The notes beneath the pieces were generated by a model that made no database searches, was not told where the DNA came from, and saw nothing but the letters and a program-made list of their open reading frames with translations. A program made the translations under genes and the position numbers. Shown here piece after piece: positions 41,678 to 49,804 of a stretch of 64,000 nucleotides of DNA (the first letter of the stretch is position 1; every line of letters starts with the position of its first letter). This DNA is from Microtetraspora fusca. Its GTDB lineage: Bacteria; Actinomycetota; Actinomycetes; Streptosporangiales; Streptosporangiaceae. The stretch covers positions 1-64,000 of the forward strand of contig NZ_BBYK01000056.1 of assembly GCF_001570365.1 (NCBI RefSeq), in the 5' to 3' direction.

Positions 41678-42309
41678 TCAGGCCCCTCCTTTCACCACCA
41701 TAACGCGAGCAATATAGCCCTCCATTAATTGATATTTGGTGACACGAGCGTCGCGCTTCTGAGCCAAAGGCGGGGCCGTGCACGCGTTGCCCACGTCGGC
41801 CCGAGGCCCGCTCGCCGGCCTCGCCCTCGTGGGCGGCCCGCGCTTTCGGCGGGAAGTCGGTCCGCCGGGCCCGTCCGCGGGGGTGCGCAGGGACGCATCG
41901 CGCCGTTGAGGCGATCAGGTGGGTCGGCGGCTGCAGGTGTTCCGCGCGCCTCCGGATGATCCGGTGGGCCGGCGACCGCGGGCGTTCCGCGCGGCCTCCG
42001 GTGCTCGGGTGGGTCGGCGGACGCGGCGTTCGGCGCGGTCTCCACGTGATCGGTGGGTCGGCGGACGCAGGCGTTTCGCGCGGTCTCCACGTGATCGGGC
42101 GCGACGAGTTCGGGGCGGCGGGGCGCTCGCTGGAGTGCGGGACTTCGCCCAGGTCAGCGAGGGAGACGCGGCCGAGAGCCAGGCGACGACGCATCTGTGC
42201 CGACCGTAGCCATAAATCCGGAGTTATCCCGACATGGGATGTGCCTGGGGAGCGGCGAAGCCCGATAGTGCAGGCACGCCCCCTTTCCCGCTCTGGAGGT
42301 TCCCTCCCC
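41678..42309. other. Intergenic region with AT-rich regulator promoter and tandem repeats
   Basis: The left end (41700-41745) is AT-rich and probably contains the LysR promoter. The middle contains four 45-bp repeats listed separately. The right end leads to the M64 gene, with a ggagg site about 11 bases before its ATG. Short open frames on both strands cross the repeat but lack any recognisable protein family; I do not call them genes. Confidence 0.6.
41913..42092. repeat. 45-bp tandem repeat, four copies
   Basis: Units start at 41913, 41958, 42003 and 42048, with a partial fifth at 42093. The core GGTGGGTCGGCGG then CGCGCGG-CTCC recurs with modest divergence, more similar between the last two units. 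The period is a multiple of three. There are no spacers of the CRISPR kind. Confidence 0.8.
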
Positions 42310-44625
42310 ATGCGTGCACGAAGGCCGCTCGCGGCCCTGGCGGCCGTCCCGCTGGCCGCCGCTCTGATCACCGTCCCTCCCGCGCAGGCCGCCGATGTCG
42401 GCAGCGCCACCGTGGTCCCGATCCAGGTCACCGGTGACCCCGCCAAGCGGTTCAACTTGATCATCATGGGCGACGGCTACACCGCGAACGAGCTGTCCAC
42501 CTTCGCGGCCGACACCGACCAGCAGCTCAACGTGATGTGGTCCATCGAGCCGTACAAGTCGTACCGGAACTACTTCAACGTCTACCGGGTGGACATCGTG
42601 TCCGGTGAGTCCGGCATCGGCTGCGACCCCGACCTGGCCTCCGGCAAGAAGAACACCCCGCTGAGCATGGCCTTCTGGGGCGGATGCAGCGCCTCCAGCG
42701 TGCAGCGGCTGATCACCATGAGCAACACCGCGGCCAACACCTACGCCAACAAGGTGGCCGGGACGAACAGCGCCAACCGGCAGATCCTCGCCCTCGCCAA
42801 CAGCGGGACGTACGGCGGAGCGGGCGGCACCTACGCCACCTCCTCCGGGCACAACTCGATGTCCGCCCTCATCGCGCCGCACGAGATCGGCCACTCGCTC
42901 GGCGGCCTGCAGGACGAGTACACGTACTACAGCCGCGGCGTCGACGGCGGCCCGTACTCCGGTGGCGAGCCCAGCTCCACGCACCACACCCTGCTCACCG
43001 AGCAGCAGATGAAGGACCAGCAGAAGAAGTGGTGGCGCTGGCTCGGCGAGTCGAGCGAGGCCGGCGGCACCATCGGCAGGTACGAGGGCGGCCTGTACTA
43101 CAGCAGCAAGGTCTGGCGCCCGAGCGAGCACTCGATCATGCGGACGCTCGGCTACTACTACGACCAGGTCGGCCGCGAGGTGATGACCCAGCGGATCGCC
43201 GCCAAGACCAGCCTGATCCAGGACAGCACGCCCACCACGGCCAAGGTCGGCGCCGACCGGGTCCTCTGGGTGGAGCCGCTGCACCCCAACAGCCACGCGC
43301 TGACCACCACGTGGAGCGTGGACGGCGCCGCCGTGTCCGCCCGCGGCGCCGCGCTCGACCTGCGCAGCCTGAAGCTGGCGCCCGGCACGCACACGGTCAA
43401 GGCGACCGTGACCGACCAGACGGACTTCGTCCGCGACCCCGCCATCCGCGGCGGCGCGCTCACCGCGACCCGCACCTGGACGGTGGACACCGCCGTGACC
43501 ACCACGCCGGCCCAGGTCGCACCCGGACTGCGCTCGTCCACCCCCACCGAGCGCGCCGTGGCCCACGACGAGGTCGTGTACGTCGAGACCACCCACCCCG
43601 ACGACACCGTGCCCGCGGTCACCTGGGCTCTGGACGGCACCGCCCTCGGCGAGACCGGCCCGGTCCTGGACCTGTCCGCGCTCGACCTGGCCCCCGGCAA
43701 CCACACGCTGACCGCCTCGGCGGGCGGCGACACGCGCACCTGGACGGTGGACAACACCCCGCCCACCACCGAGTACGAGCTGTCGGAGCCGCTGGCGAAG
43801 TCCGGCGAGAGCTATGTGTTCAACGGCCCGTTCACCATGCGCCTCACCGGCAAGGACGACCGGGACGGATACGTGGTGCGCGAGTCCCGCGTGGACGGCG
43901 ACGGCTGGTTCAACTACTTCGGCTGGCCGACGTCCGCCGACGAGCCGTGGCTGTTCACCGAGAAGGGCACGGTCATCGACAGCCTCACCTACGGCAAGCT
44001 GCCGCGCGGCAGGCACACCGTCGAGTACCGGTCGATCGACCCCAGCGGCAACTACGGGACGCCGAAGAACTTCACCGTGACCACCCTCGCCGCACCGCCC
44101 GAGTGCACGACCACGATCACCGGCACCCGGAACGGCGCGCTGTCCGTGCGGTCGGGCGTCACCTGCCTCGACGACGCCCGGATCAACGGCGGGGTGACCG
44201 TCGCCTCCGGCGCGTCCCTGGTCGTCAAGGGCGGCGCGATCAACGGATCGCTGAACGCGACCGGCGCCGCGGAGATCCACCTGCTCAAGGCGACCGTGCA
44301 CGGATCCGTCGCGATCCACGGCACCACCGGCCAGCTCGTCGTCGCGGGCTCCGACCTGCGCGGCTCGGTCGGGCTGACCGGCAACACCACCGTGGACGCC
44401 CCGGTCGTCACCGGCACCTCCGTGCGCGGCGGCCTCGCCTGCAGCGGCAACACCCCCGCACCGTCCGACGCCGGCGTGGCGAACGGGGTCACCGGCGCCG
44501 GCCAGTGCGCCGAGCTGGTCGCCGACCCGCGGGCCAAGGGCAAGGACGCCCCGTACGCGGCGGTGCGCGGCAGCAACGTGCCCGAGCACGGCGAGGCGGC
44601 CGCGTACGAGCACGCGCACGAGTGA
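42310..44625 (+). CDS. Secreted M64-family metallopeptidase with C-terminal repeat domain
   Basis: 771 residues from the ATG at 42310; the frame is open further upstream but the signal peptide begins here ([20 protein letters not shown], cleavage near AQA-AD). The N-terminal half matches the M64 (IgA peptidase) family: FNLIIMGDGYTANEL and the zinc motif HEIGHSLGGLQDEY (about residues 194-207). It is followed by two Ig-like repeats (TTTWSVDG and AVTWALDG types) and a domain with TEYELSEP. The C-terminal ~150 residues form short turns with repeated Gly-Ser/Val patterns (GGVTVASGASLVVKGGAI) suggesting a right-handed beta-solenoid. Function: extracellular proteolysis. A pair of hairpins follows the stop. 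Confidence 0.9.
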   Translation: MRARRPLAALAAVPLAAALITVPPAQAADVGSATVVPIQVTGDPAKRFNLIIMGDGYTANELSTFAADTDQQLNVMWSIEPYKSYRNYFNVYRVDIVSGESGIGCDPDLASGKKNTPLSMAFWGGCSASSVQRLITMSNTAANTYANKVAGTNSANRQILALANSGTYGGAGGTYATSSGHNSMSALIAPHEIGHSLGGLQDEYTYYSRGVDGGPYSGGEPSSTHHTLLTEQQMKDQQKKWWRWLGESSEAGGTIGRYEGGLYYSSKVWRPSEHSIMRTLGYYYDQVGREVMTQRIAAKTSLIQDSTPTTAKVGADRVLWVEPLHPNSHALTTTWSVDGAAVSARGAALDLRSLKLAPGTHTVKATVTDQTDFVRDPAIRGGALTATRTWTVDTAVTTTPAQVAPGLRSSTPTERAVAHDEVVYVETTHPDDTVPAVTWALDGTALGETGPVLDLSALDLAPGNHTLTASAGGDTRTWTVDNTPPTTEYELSEPLAKSGESYVFNGPFTMRLTGKDDRDGYVVRESRVDGDGWFNYFGWPTSADEPWLFTEKGTVIDSLTYGKLPRGRHTVEYRSIDPSGNYGTPKNFTVTTLAAPPECTTTITGTRNGALSVRSGVTCLDDARINGGVTVASGASLVVKGGAINGSLNATGAAEIHLLKATVHGSVAIHGTTGQLVVAGSDLRGSVGLTGNTTVDAPVVTGTSVRGGLACSGNTPAPSDAGVANGVTGAGQCAELVADPRAKGKDAPYAAVRGSNVPEHGEAAAYEHAHE

Positions 44626-44631
44626 TAGCCG

Positions 44632-44705
44632 GCCGGGGCGTCCCCTCCCGCCCCGGCTTCCCCCCGCCCGGGGGCGCAGGGACACACGTCCCTCCGCCCC
44701 CGGGC
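44632..44705. terminator. Tandem hairpins after the M64 gene
   Basis: First hairpin: GCCGGGGC (44632-44639) pairs with GCCCCGGC (44650-44657). Second: GCCCGGGGGCG (44666-44676) pairs with CGCCCCCGGGC (44695-44705), with an inner GGGA/TCCC pairing. They lie 7-80 bases after the stop. Confidence 0.7.
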
Positions 44706-45692
44706 GGCGCCGTTTCCGGCGGTGAGTGGGCGGGCGGGGGCGACCGGGGACGCCCTTGCTTACCGACGTTGGCGAACGCGCCGGGCGGGGGCGACCGGGA
44801 GACGTCTGCCGGGGCGCCTGGTTCCCGACGGCGGGGGAGTACGCCGTTCCGGGCTTGGTTCTTGTCCGGGGGGAGTGCGCCGACATGATCGAGTGGCTTC
44901 GGCTACGGCGGCGTTCGCGGTTTCGCCCTTCGGGCGATGCCGCCAGGACACGTATCCGATGCCCTTCGTCCATCGATTTTTGCCTTGCTCCATCGGTGGT
45001 GGGAATCCGTCCGTATTTGTGACCGGCGCCGTGGCGGTGGCGCGAGACGCAATCGGTGACCTATTGACGATGTCCCGACTTGTCCGTCTAATACTTAAGC
45101 GGGCATTAAAGGCGGGAGTGACGTATCGTGCCCCGCCGCCCGTCAGGGCGACCGGCGGGCGATATGTCGTCTGCCCGCGCGAAGAAGCCGCGTCGGCGAG
45201 AAATCTCACACCCGGGCACTGAATCGGATGAACGCAGGAGTGACCCACCGTGGACGAGAGAACCGCCCAGACGTGATCGCCCTCGGTGCAATCTCCGCTC
45301 GCACTCGCGCCATTGGCGACGATTTCGAATCCCGGTCGCCTGGTGAGGTGGCGTCGTGACCTCACTGCGGTGGGCGGAAATCATGACCGATCCCTGGAAA
45401 GGCGACGGTTGGCGACGTGGCGGCGCGCCGATTGCTCGCTCCGCGCCCCTGTCGCTTTGCCGGGGCCGGCGGAAACCGGAATCCCGGTACACCTTCGACT
45501 CAGTGCGGGTGCAGCCATCTCCCGGGGACATCGACCAGCGCGGCACGCCGGAACCCGGCGACCGCGCCGACGCCGCCTGCCCACGCCGGGCGGCGGCGCG
45601 CAGTATCGCGAAATCCCGACGGCGGACGAACGGCGCGCGACATGCCTGGTGCTCCGTTTTCCGCTCCGGCTGAGCTGAAGGTGAGGACTCGA
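44706..45692. other. About 1 kb with no convincing gene
   Basis: This region has lower G+C and loses the third-position bias seen in neighbouring genes. It contains a 17-base direct repeat (44732-44748 and 44783-44799), a promoter-like site and a possible 72-codon frame from GTG 45128 to 45346 with a fair ribosome site (GGGAG, 9 bases away). That frame encodes an Arg/Pro-rich product and has poor codon bias, so I do not call it. The region may be a long leader of the cyclodeaminase gene. Confidence 0.5.
45064..45094 (+). promoter_or_regulatory. Vegetative-type promoter candidate
   Basis: TTGACG at 45064-45069 and TAATAC at 45089-45094 (19-base spacer), or TCTAAT at 45087-45092 (17-base spacer). 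It faces the cyclodeaminase-like gene 600 bases downstream. Confidence 0.5.
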
Positions 45693-46709
45693 ATGGCCGC
45701 GGTTCCCGATGACGCCCTGCTGTACCTGAACGGCGCCGACGTGTCCGCGCTCTGCGCGCGGATCCCCGTGACCGACGTGGTGCGGGCCACCTTCCAGGAG
45801 AGCCGGCGCGGGAACGCGGGCGTGTCGCCGGAGGCCGCCCTGCGCTGGACCACTCCCGACGGGTACGCGGCCCGGAGCCTGATCCTGCCCGCCTGGGCCG
45901 GGGACGACCGCGGCTGCAAGATCATCAACGCGAGCATGGGCAACGAGCGCAACGGCCTGCCCCGCGCGCACGGCCTGATCGTGCTCAACGATCCCGAGAG
46001 CGCGATGCCGCGCTGCCTCATGGAGGGGGCGCGCATCAGCGCCCTGCGGACCGCCGCGGTCTCGGTCGTCGCCCTGGAGGCGGTACGCCCTCTCGCGGAC
46101 GTGGGACACGTGGCCTTCCTCGGCTGCGGCAGGCAGGCCGCCACCCACCTGGAGTTGCTGCGCCAGCACTGCCCCCGACTGAGCCGCGTCACGGTCTTCG
46201 ACGCCGATCGCGGCCGAGCTGAGCGGTTCGCCGCCGACGCCGGGATGCGCGTGCAGGTGGTCGGAACGGCGCTCGCCGCGGTACGCGACGCGGAGATCAC
46301 GGTGGCGGTGACCACGACCACCACGCCGTACGTCGAGCTGGACTGGCTCCCGCCCGGCGGGATCTTCGTGAACGTCTCGCTCGACGACGCGACCGAGGAT
46401 CTCCTGCTGGGCTGCGACCATCTGTTCGTGGACGACTGGGCTCTCGTGGCCGCGGACTCGCACCGCCTCCTGGGCCGGCTGTACCGCGCGGGCAAGGCCG
46501 CCGCACCGGACGCTCCGGGCGACGCGCGGGGACGCCGGGTGGACGCGGAGCTTCCGGTGCTGGTGTCCGGCGGCTACCACCGCCCCATCGCCGCGCACGA
46601 GCGAGTGGTGATCAACCCCTTCGGCATGGGCATGAACGACATCGCTCTCGCCGCCGCCGTATACGAGCGGGCCGTCTCAGAAGGCGTCGGCCGCTGGCTC
46701 GAACGCTGA
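45693..46709 (+). CDS. Ornithine cyclodeaminase family protein, SbnB-like
   Basis: 338 residues from the ATG at 45693, with gaaggtgagg upstream; the frame is open to 45417 but that part has no homology. NAD-binding motif VAFLGCGRQAATHLELL near residues 142-158, and KIINASMGNERNGLPRAHGLIVLNDP earlier. That passage and RTAAVS recall SbnB, which oxidatively cleaves N-(1-amino-1-carboxyethyl)-glutamate to 2,3-diaminopropionate. The family also includes true ornithine cyclodeaminases, alanine dehydrogenases and imine reductases. The SbnA partner (cysteine-synthase-like) is not in the window, so the diaminopropionate assignment is tentative. A LysE-type exporter follows. Confidence 0.85.
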   Translation: MAAVPDDALLYLNGADVSALCARIPVTDVVRATFQESRRGNAGVSPEAALRWTTPDGYAARSLILPAWAGDDRGCKIINASMGNERNGLPRAHGLIVLNDPESAMPRCLMEGARISALRTAAVSVVALEAVRPLADVGHVAFLGCGRQAATHLELLRQHCPRLSRVTVFDADRGRAERFAADAGMRVQVVGTALAAVRDAEITVAVTTTTTPYVELDWLPPGGIFVNVSLDDATEDLLLGCDHLFVDDWALVAADSHRLLGRLYRAGKAAAPDAPGDARGRRVDAELPVLVSGGYHRPIAAHERVVINPFGMGMNDIALAAAVYERAVSEGVGRWLER

Positions 46710-46750
46710 CCTCGTAGGGAGACGCGGAGAGCGACTGAAGGCAAAACAAC

Positions 46751-46783
46751 ATTGCTCCGAGTGCAATGAGAAATATTGCACTC
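46751..46783. promoter_or_regulatory. Inverted-repeat operator with phased half-sites
   Basis: GAGTGCAAT (46759-46767) and ATTGCACTC (46775-46783) form a perfect 9-7-9 inverted repeat. An additional ATTGC begins at 46751, so half-sites ATTGC / GCAAT / ATTGC start every 12 bases. It lies between the cyclodeaminase-like gene and the exporter in AT-richer DNA. An operator for the exporter is more likely than a terminator, since no U-tract follows. Confidence 0.6.
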
Positions 46784-46915
46784 AGCCGGCTCGGTGGAAT
46801 AGCCTCAAAGCAGCCTTCCAATTCGGCGCGAATGGCCTTCCGAAAGGTGGGCCTTCATTCGTGCGTCACGATGCCCTGATCCGTATGGGCCGATCGTAGA
46901 AAGAAGGCGGCGTCG

Positions 46916-47572
46916 ATGGTCGAACAGAGTGCGATTCTGGGCGTGGTTTCCGTCGCTCTCGGAATGGTGCTTTCTCCGGGGCCGAACATGATGTATCTCG
47001 TTTCACGGAGCATCAGCCAGGGGCGGCGGGCCGGAGTCATGTCGCTGTCCGGAGTCGTGGCCGGATTCCTCATATACCTGGTCGGGACGAACCTCGGTCT
47101 GGCGGTGCTGTTCACCGCGGTTCCGCAAATCCTCACGCTGATCAGACTGGTCGGGGCCGCATATCTGCTGTGGCTCGCCTGGAAGACGGTCAAGCCGGGC
47201 GGCGTTTCGGTGTTCACCGTTCAGGACATACCCCCAGATCCGCCGCGCCGGCTTTTCGCGATGGGGCTGATGACGAATCTGCTCAATCCGAAGATCGCCA
47301 TCCTCTATATATCCGTCATTCCGCAGTTCATCGACCTCGGCAAAGGGAATGTGCTGCTCCAGGGCATCATTCTCGGCGGTTTCCAGATAATCGTCGCCAC
47401 CACGGTGAACCTGTCGATCGTGCTCGCCGCCGGCGGCATCGCCGGCTTTCTCGCCCGCCGCCCCACCTGGCTGCGGGCGCAGCGGGTCGTCATGGGCAGC
47501 ACGCTCGGGGTGCTGGCCGTCATGCTCGCCTTGAGCGACAACAGCGGAAGCGGCTCACACATGGCGACCTGA
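46916..47572 (+). CDS. LysE/RhtB-family amino-acid exporter
   Basis: 218 residues with six hydrophobic segments and the family signature LSPGPNMMYLVSRSISQGRR at residues 19-38, and GLMTNLLNPKIAILY further on. Such proteins export basic or neutral amino acids and related metabolites. A ribosome site (agaagg) precedes the ATG. The 200-base gap upstream is AT-richer and carries the inverted repeat. Its position behind the SbnB-like gene suggests it exports an amino acid made or cleared by that enzyme (inference). Confidence 0.92.
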   Translation: MVEQSAILGVVSVALGMVLSPGPNMMYLVSRSISQGRRAGVMSLSGVVAGFLIYLVGTNLGLAVLFTAVPQILTLIRLVGAAYLLWLAWKTVKPGGVSVFTVQDIPPDPPRRLFAMGLMTNLLNPKIAILYISVIPQFIDLGKGNVLLQGIILGGFQIIVATTVNLSIVLAAGGIAGFLARRPTWLRAQRVVMGSTLGVLAVMLALSDNSGSGSHMAT

Positions 47573-47844
47573 CGGAGCAGCAGCGGGCGAGTTCGACCCG
47601 GCCCGCGCTTCTCGCAGGTGAACGTTCTCCTGTCAGCGCCTCCGCACCCCGCCTGTCGACGTACTCACCGTCGGCGGCGACATCGTCGAGAGCGGCACCG
47701 TCTCCTACCACCCGTCTCAAGGCCGACACGTCAGGCGAACGAAGCTTGAGAGCTCCCGCCGCCTTTCGGTGATCGCGGCAGCGGGAGACGTGCGTCGTAC
47801 GACGGCGATCTCCCGCGCCCGTCTTCGTGCCGGCCTACTCCGGC

Positions 47845-48663
47845 CTACTCCGGCTTGCTCGCGCGGATCGAGTAGAGCAGCGGCACCCGCGGCTGTCCTG
47901 CGGGGAAGTGATAGCGCTCGCCGTCCTGTTCCAGCGCCGCGAAGTGCGCGAAGAGGGTGAAGTCGTGCTCGTGGAGGAACTCCACCCGGAGACCGGCCGC
48001 CGTCAGAGCACTGACGACGTCGCCGATGCCGTGCCGCCACTCGACCGTCACGCGCGCGCTCATCTCGGCGTTTCCGTCGGTGTACGTGCCGGGCTCGTCC
48101 CATACGGTCGGATCCTGGTGGAAGTAGTCGTACGCGACGGTGCGCCCGTCTTCGCCGAGGATGTCGGCGTAGGGGTGGAACTCGGCCAGGTAGAGGAAGC
48201 CGCCGGGGGCGACGAGGGTGGCCGCCGTCTGCGCCCAGCGCCCGATGTCCGGAAGCCAGCACAGGGCGCCCAGGCCGGTGTAGACGATGTCGAAGGTCTG
48301 CGGAGCGAGCGCCTGCACGGCGTCGTAGACGTCCGCGGCCACGAAACGGGCGCTGCCGACGCCGATCCGCTCGGCGATGTCCCTGGCCGCGTCCACCGCG
48401 GGCTCGGAGAAGTCGAGGCCGGTGACGACGGCTCCGCGCCGGGCCCACGACAACGTGTCCAAACCGATGTGGCACTGCAGGTGGAGCAGGGTCTTGCCGG
48501 CGACGTCCCCCACCTCGGCGAGTTCGAAGTCGCGCAGCGCGTCCTTGCCCGCGACGAAGGCGGACACGTCGTAGAAGTCGCTTGCCACATGGATGGGGAC
48601 GCGCTCATCCCAGTTGGCGCGGTTGACCGCGCGCCAGTCCATGGATGCCGGGGTCGATGTCAC
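47845..48663 (-). CDS. Class I SAM-dependent methyltransferase
   Basis: 272 residues from GTG at 48663; ATG at 48642 is an alternative, and neither has a strong ribosome site. Motif I is LLHLQCHIGLDTLSWARRG (about residues 59-77), followed by VVTGLDFSEPAV and ARFVAADVYD. The C-terminal half (LAEFHPYADIL, HDFTLFAHF) matches a common actinobacterial group of small-molecule methyltransferases with no fixed substrate. It is monocistronic and faces no obvious partner. Confidence 0.9.
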   Translation of the reverse strand: MTSTPASMDWRAVNRANWDERVPIHVASDFYDVSAFVAGKDALRDFELAEVGDVAGKTLLHLQCHIGLDTLSWARRGAVVTGLDFSEPAVDAARDIAERIGVGSARFVAADVYDAVQALAPQTFDIVYTGLGALCWLPDIGRWAQTAATLVAPGGFLYLAEFHPYADILGEDGRTVAYDYFHQDPTVWDEPGTYTDGNAEMSARVTVEWRHGIGDVVSALTAAGLRVEFLHEHDFTLFAHFAALEQDGERYHFPAGQPRVPLLYSIRASKPE

Positions 48664-48767
48664 GACGGGCCACGGTAGCGAAACGCCCCCAGGCCACTCA
48701 AACCGTTTGTCGTCCCGCTCAACCGGGCGGGGAATGTCGGAAAACCGGGTAATCCGCCGTCACGTGT

Positions 48768-49622
48768 TCAGTCCCACCAGAAGTCCCAGGAGCTCGCGCC
48801 GATCAACCGTTCGGCGTACGACCTGAGCGTCCCGTCCGGGTGGCCCTGCCCGACGTTGTCGGGGCAGAACACGAAATGCTCCGCCGCCACGTGCAGCGCC
48901 TCCGGCAAGGTCGTCGGCGGCGCGGCGACGCTGAGGTGGAGGGTGTCGAAGCCCACGGACACCACCCGGACGCCGAAACGGTCCTCCCAGCTCCGCAGCA
49001 TCGCCGACAGCGGCGGCGTCTCGTGATGGTTGACCGGGCCCAGCCAGCCCATCGCGGTCAGCGCGTCGGCGCCTCGCTCCGCCGCCACCAGGCCGAGATG
49101 CGCCGGTCGAGCGGCCATGTGCTCCGCGAACCGGTCGGCGACCTCCGCGGGATCCCGGGTCATGGCCGGCGCGGCGGCCAGGCCCGGACACTCGCGCCCG
49201 AACGGTTCGAGATGTTTCAGGCCGAAACCCTGGTCGTCCCCGTCGCCTTCCTCGGCCCAGCTCGCCCACTCCGCGGCCATGAAGCCGGCGGCGTCGTGCC
49301 GGTCGATCTCGGCCACCGGCCAGTACGTGAGTTCGCCGTCGGCCCACGGGCGGTCCTCGCCGTACGACAGATCGTGGGACAGGAGGAGCGGCCAGAGACC
49401 CGATCGCGAATGCTGCGCGCGGAACGCGGACCACACCTCCGCGTCCACCGGCCGGGCGCTCATCCACAGCACGGGGCGATCGGCCGCCGCGTCGTCCGAG
49501 TCCGTCATGGACGGATCCGGCGCGACGAGCCGGCCGTCGGGCGGGGCCACCTCCAGCACGCGGTGCCTGCCGTCGTCGGGCAGGAGCTGTGCCAGCTCGT
49601 CGGGCACGGCGAACTCGGGCAT
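48768..49622 (-). CDS. DUF4253 domain protein
   Basis: 284 residues from the ATG at 49622, chosen because a gaggagac ribosome site precedes it; the longer frame to 49754 is unsupported. The C-terminal part (ALHVAAEHFVFCPDN, LRSYAERLIG, SWDFWWD) matches the DUF4253 family, whose function is unknown to me. The protein is acidic and rich in Trp, with no signal peptide or membrane segment, so it is likely cytoplasmic. Confidence 0.8.
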   Translation of the reverse strand: MPEFAVPDELAQLLPDDGRHRVLEVAPPDGRLVAPDPSMTDSDDAAADRPVLWMSARPVDAEVWSAFRAQHSRSGLWPLLLSHDLSYGEDRPWADGELTYWPVAEIDRHDAAGFMAAEWASWAEEGDGDDQGFGLKHLEPFGRECPGLAAAPAMTRDPAEVADRFAEHMAARPAHLGLVAAERGADALTAMGWLGPVNHHETPPLSAMLRSWEDRFGVRVVSVGFDTLHLSVAAPPTTLPEALHVAAEHFVFCPDNVGQGHPDGTLRSYAERLIGASSWDFWWD

Positions 49623-49804
49623 CGGGTCTCCTCGGGTTCCGGACCAACCGTCGCGTCCCGCGTACGGAAGCCCCTGGTGGGCGCGGGAACGAGAGCACCG
49701 TATCGGCCGGGTACGACAAGACGAGCCGTCACCCGGCAGCGCGGGCGAGCCCACTCACCCGTCGGTCACTTCACCGCCGCGCCCCTCGCGAGCCCGCCCG
49801 TTCC

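Noticed and set aside
41725-42090. Minus-strand repeat protein across the 45-bp repeats
   Set aside because: The repeat length is a multiple of three, so several frames stay open by chance; there is no ribosome site or family match.
41913-42092. Possible CRISPR array
   Set aside because: Units are contiguous 45-bp tandem repeats with no distinct spacers and no cas genes nearby.
42154-44973. Long minus-strand frame opposite the M64 gene
   Set aside because: It shows no recognisable domain and ignores the clear signal peptide and zinc motif on the plus strand.
45128-45346. Small 72-codon gene after the promoter candidate
   Set aside because: It has a plausible ribosome site, but codon bias is weak and the product is a low-complexity Arg/Pro-rich sequence with no known family.
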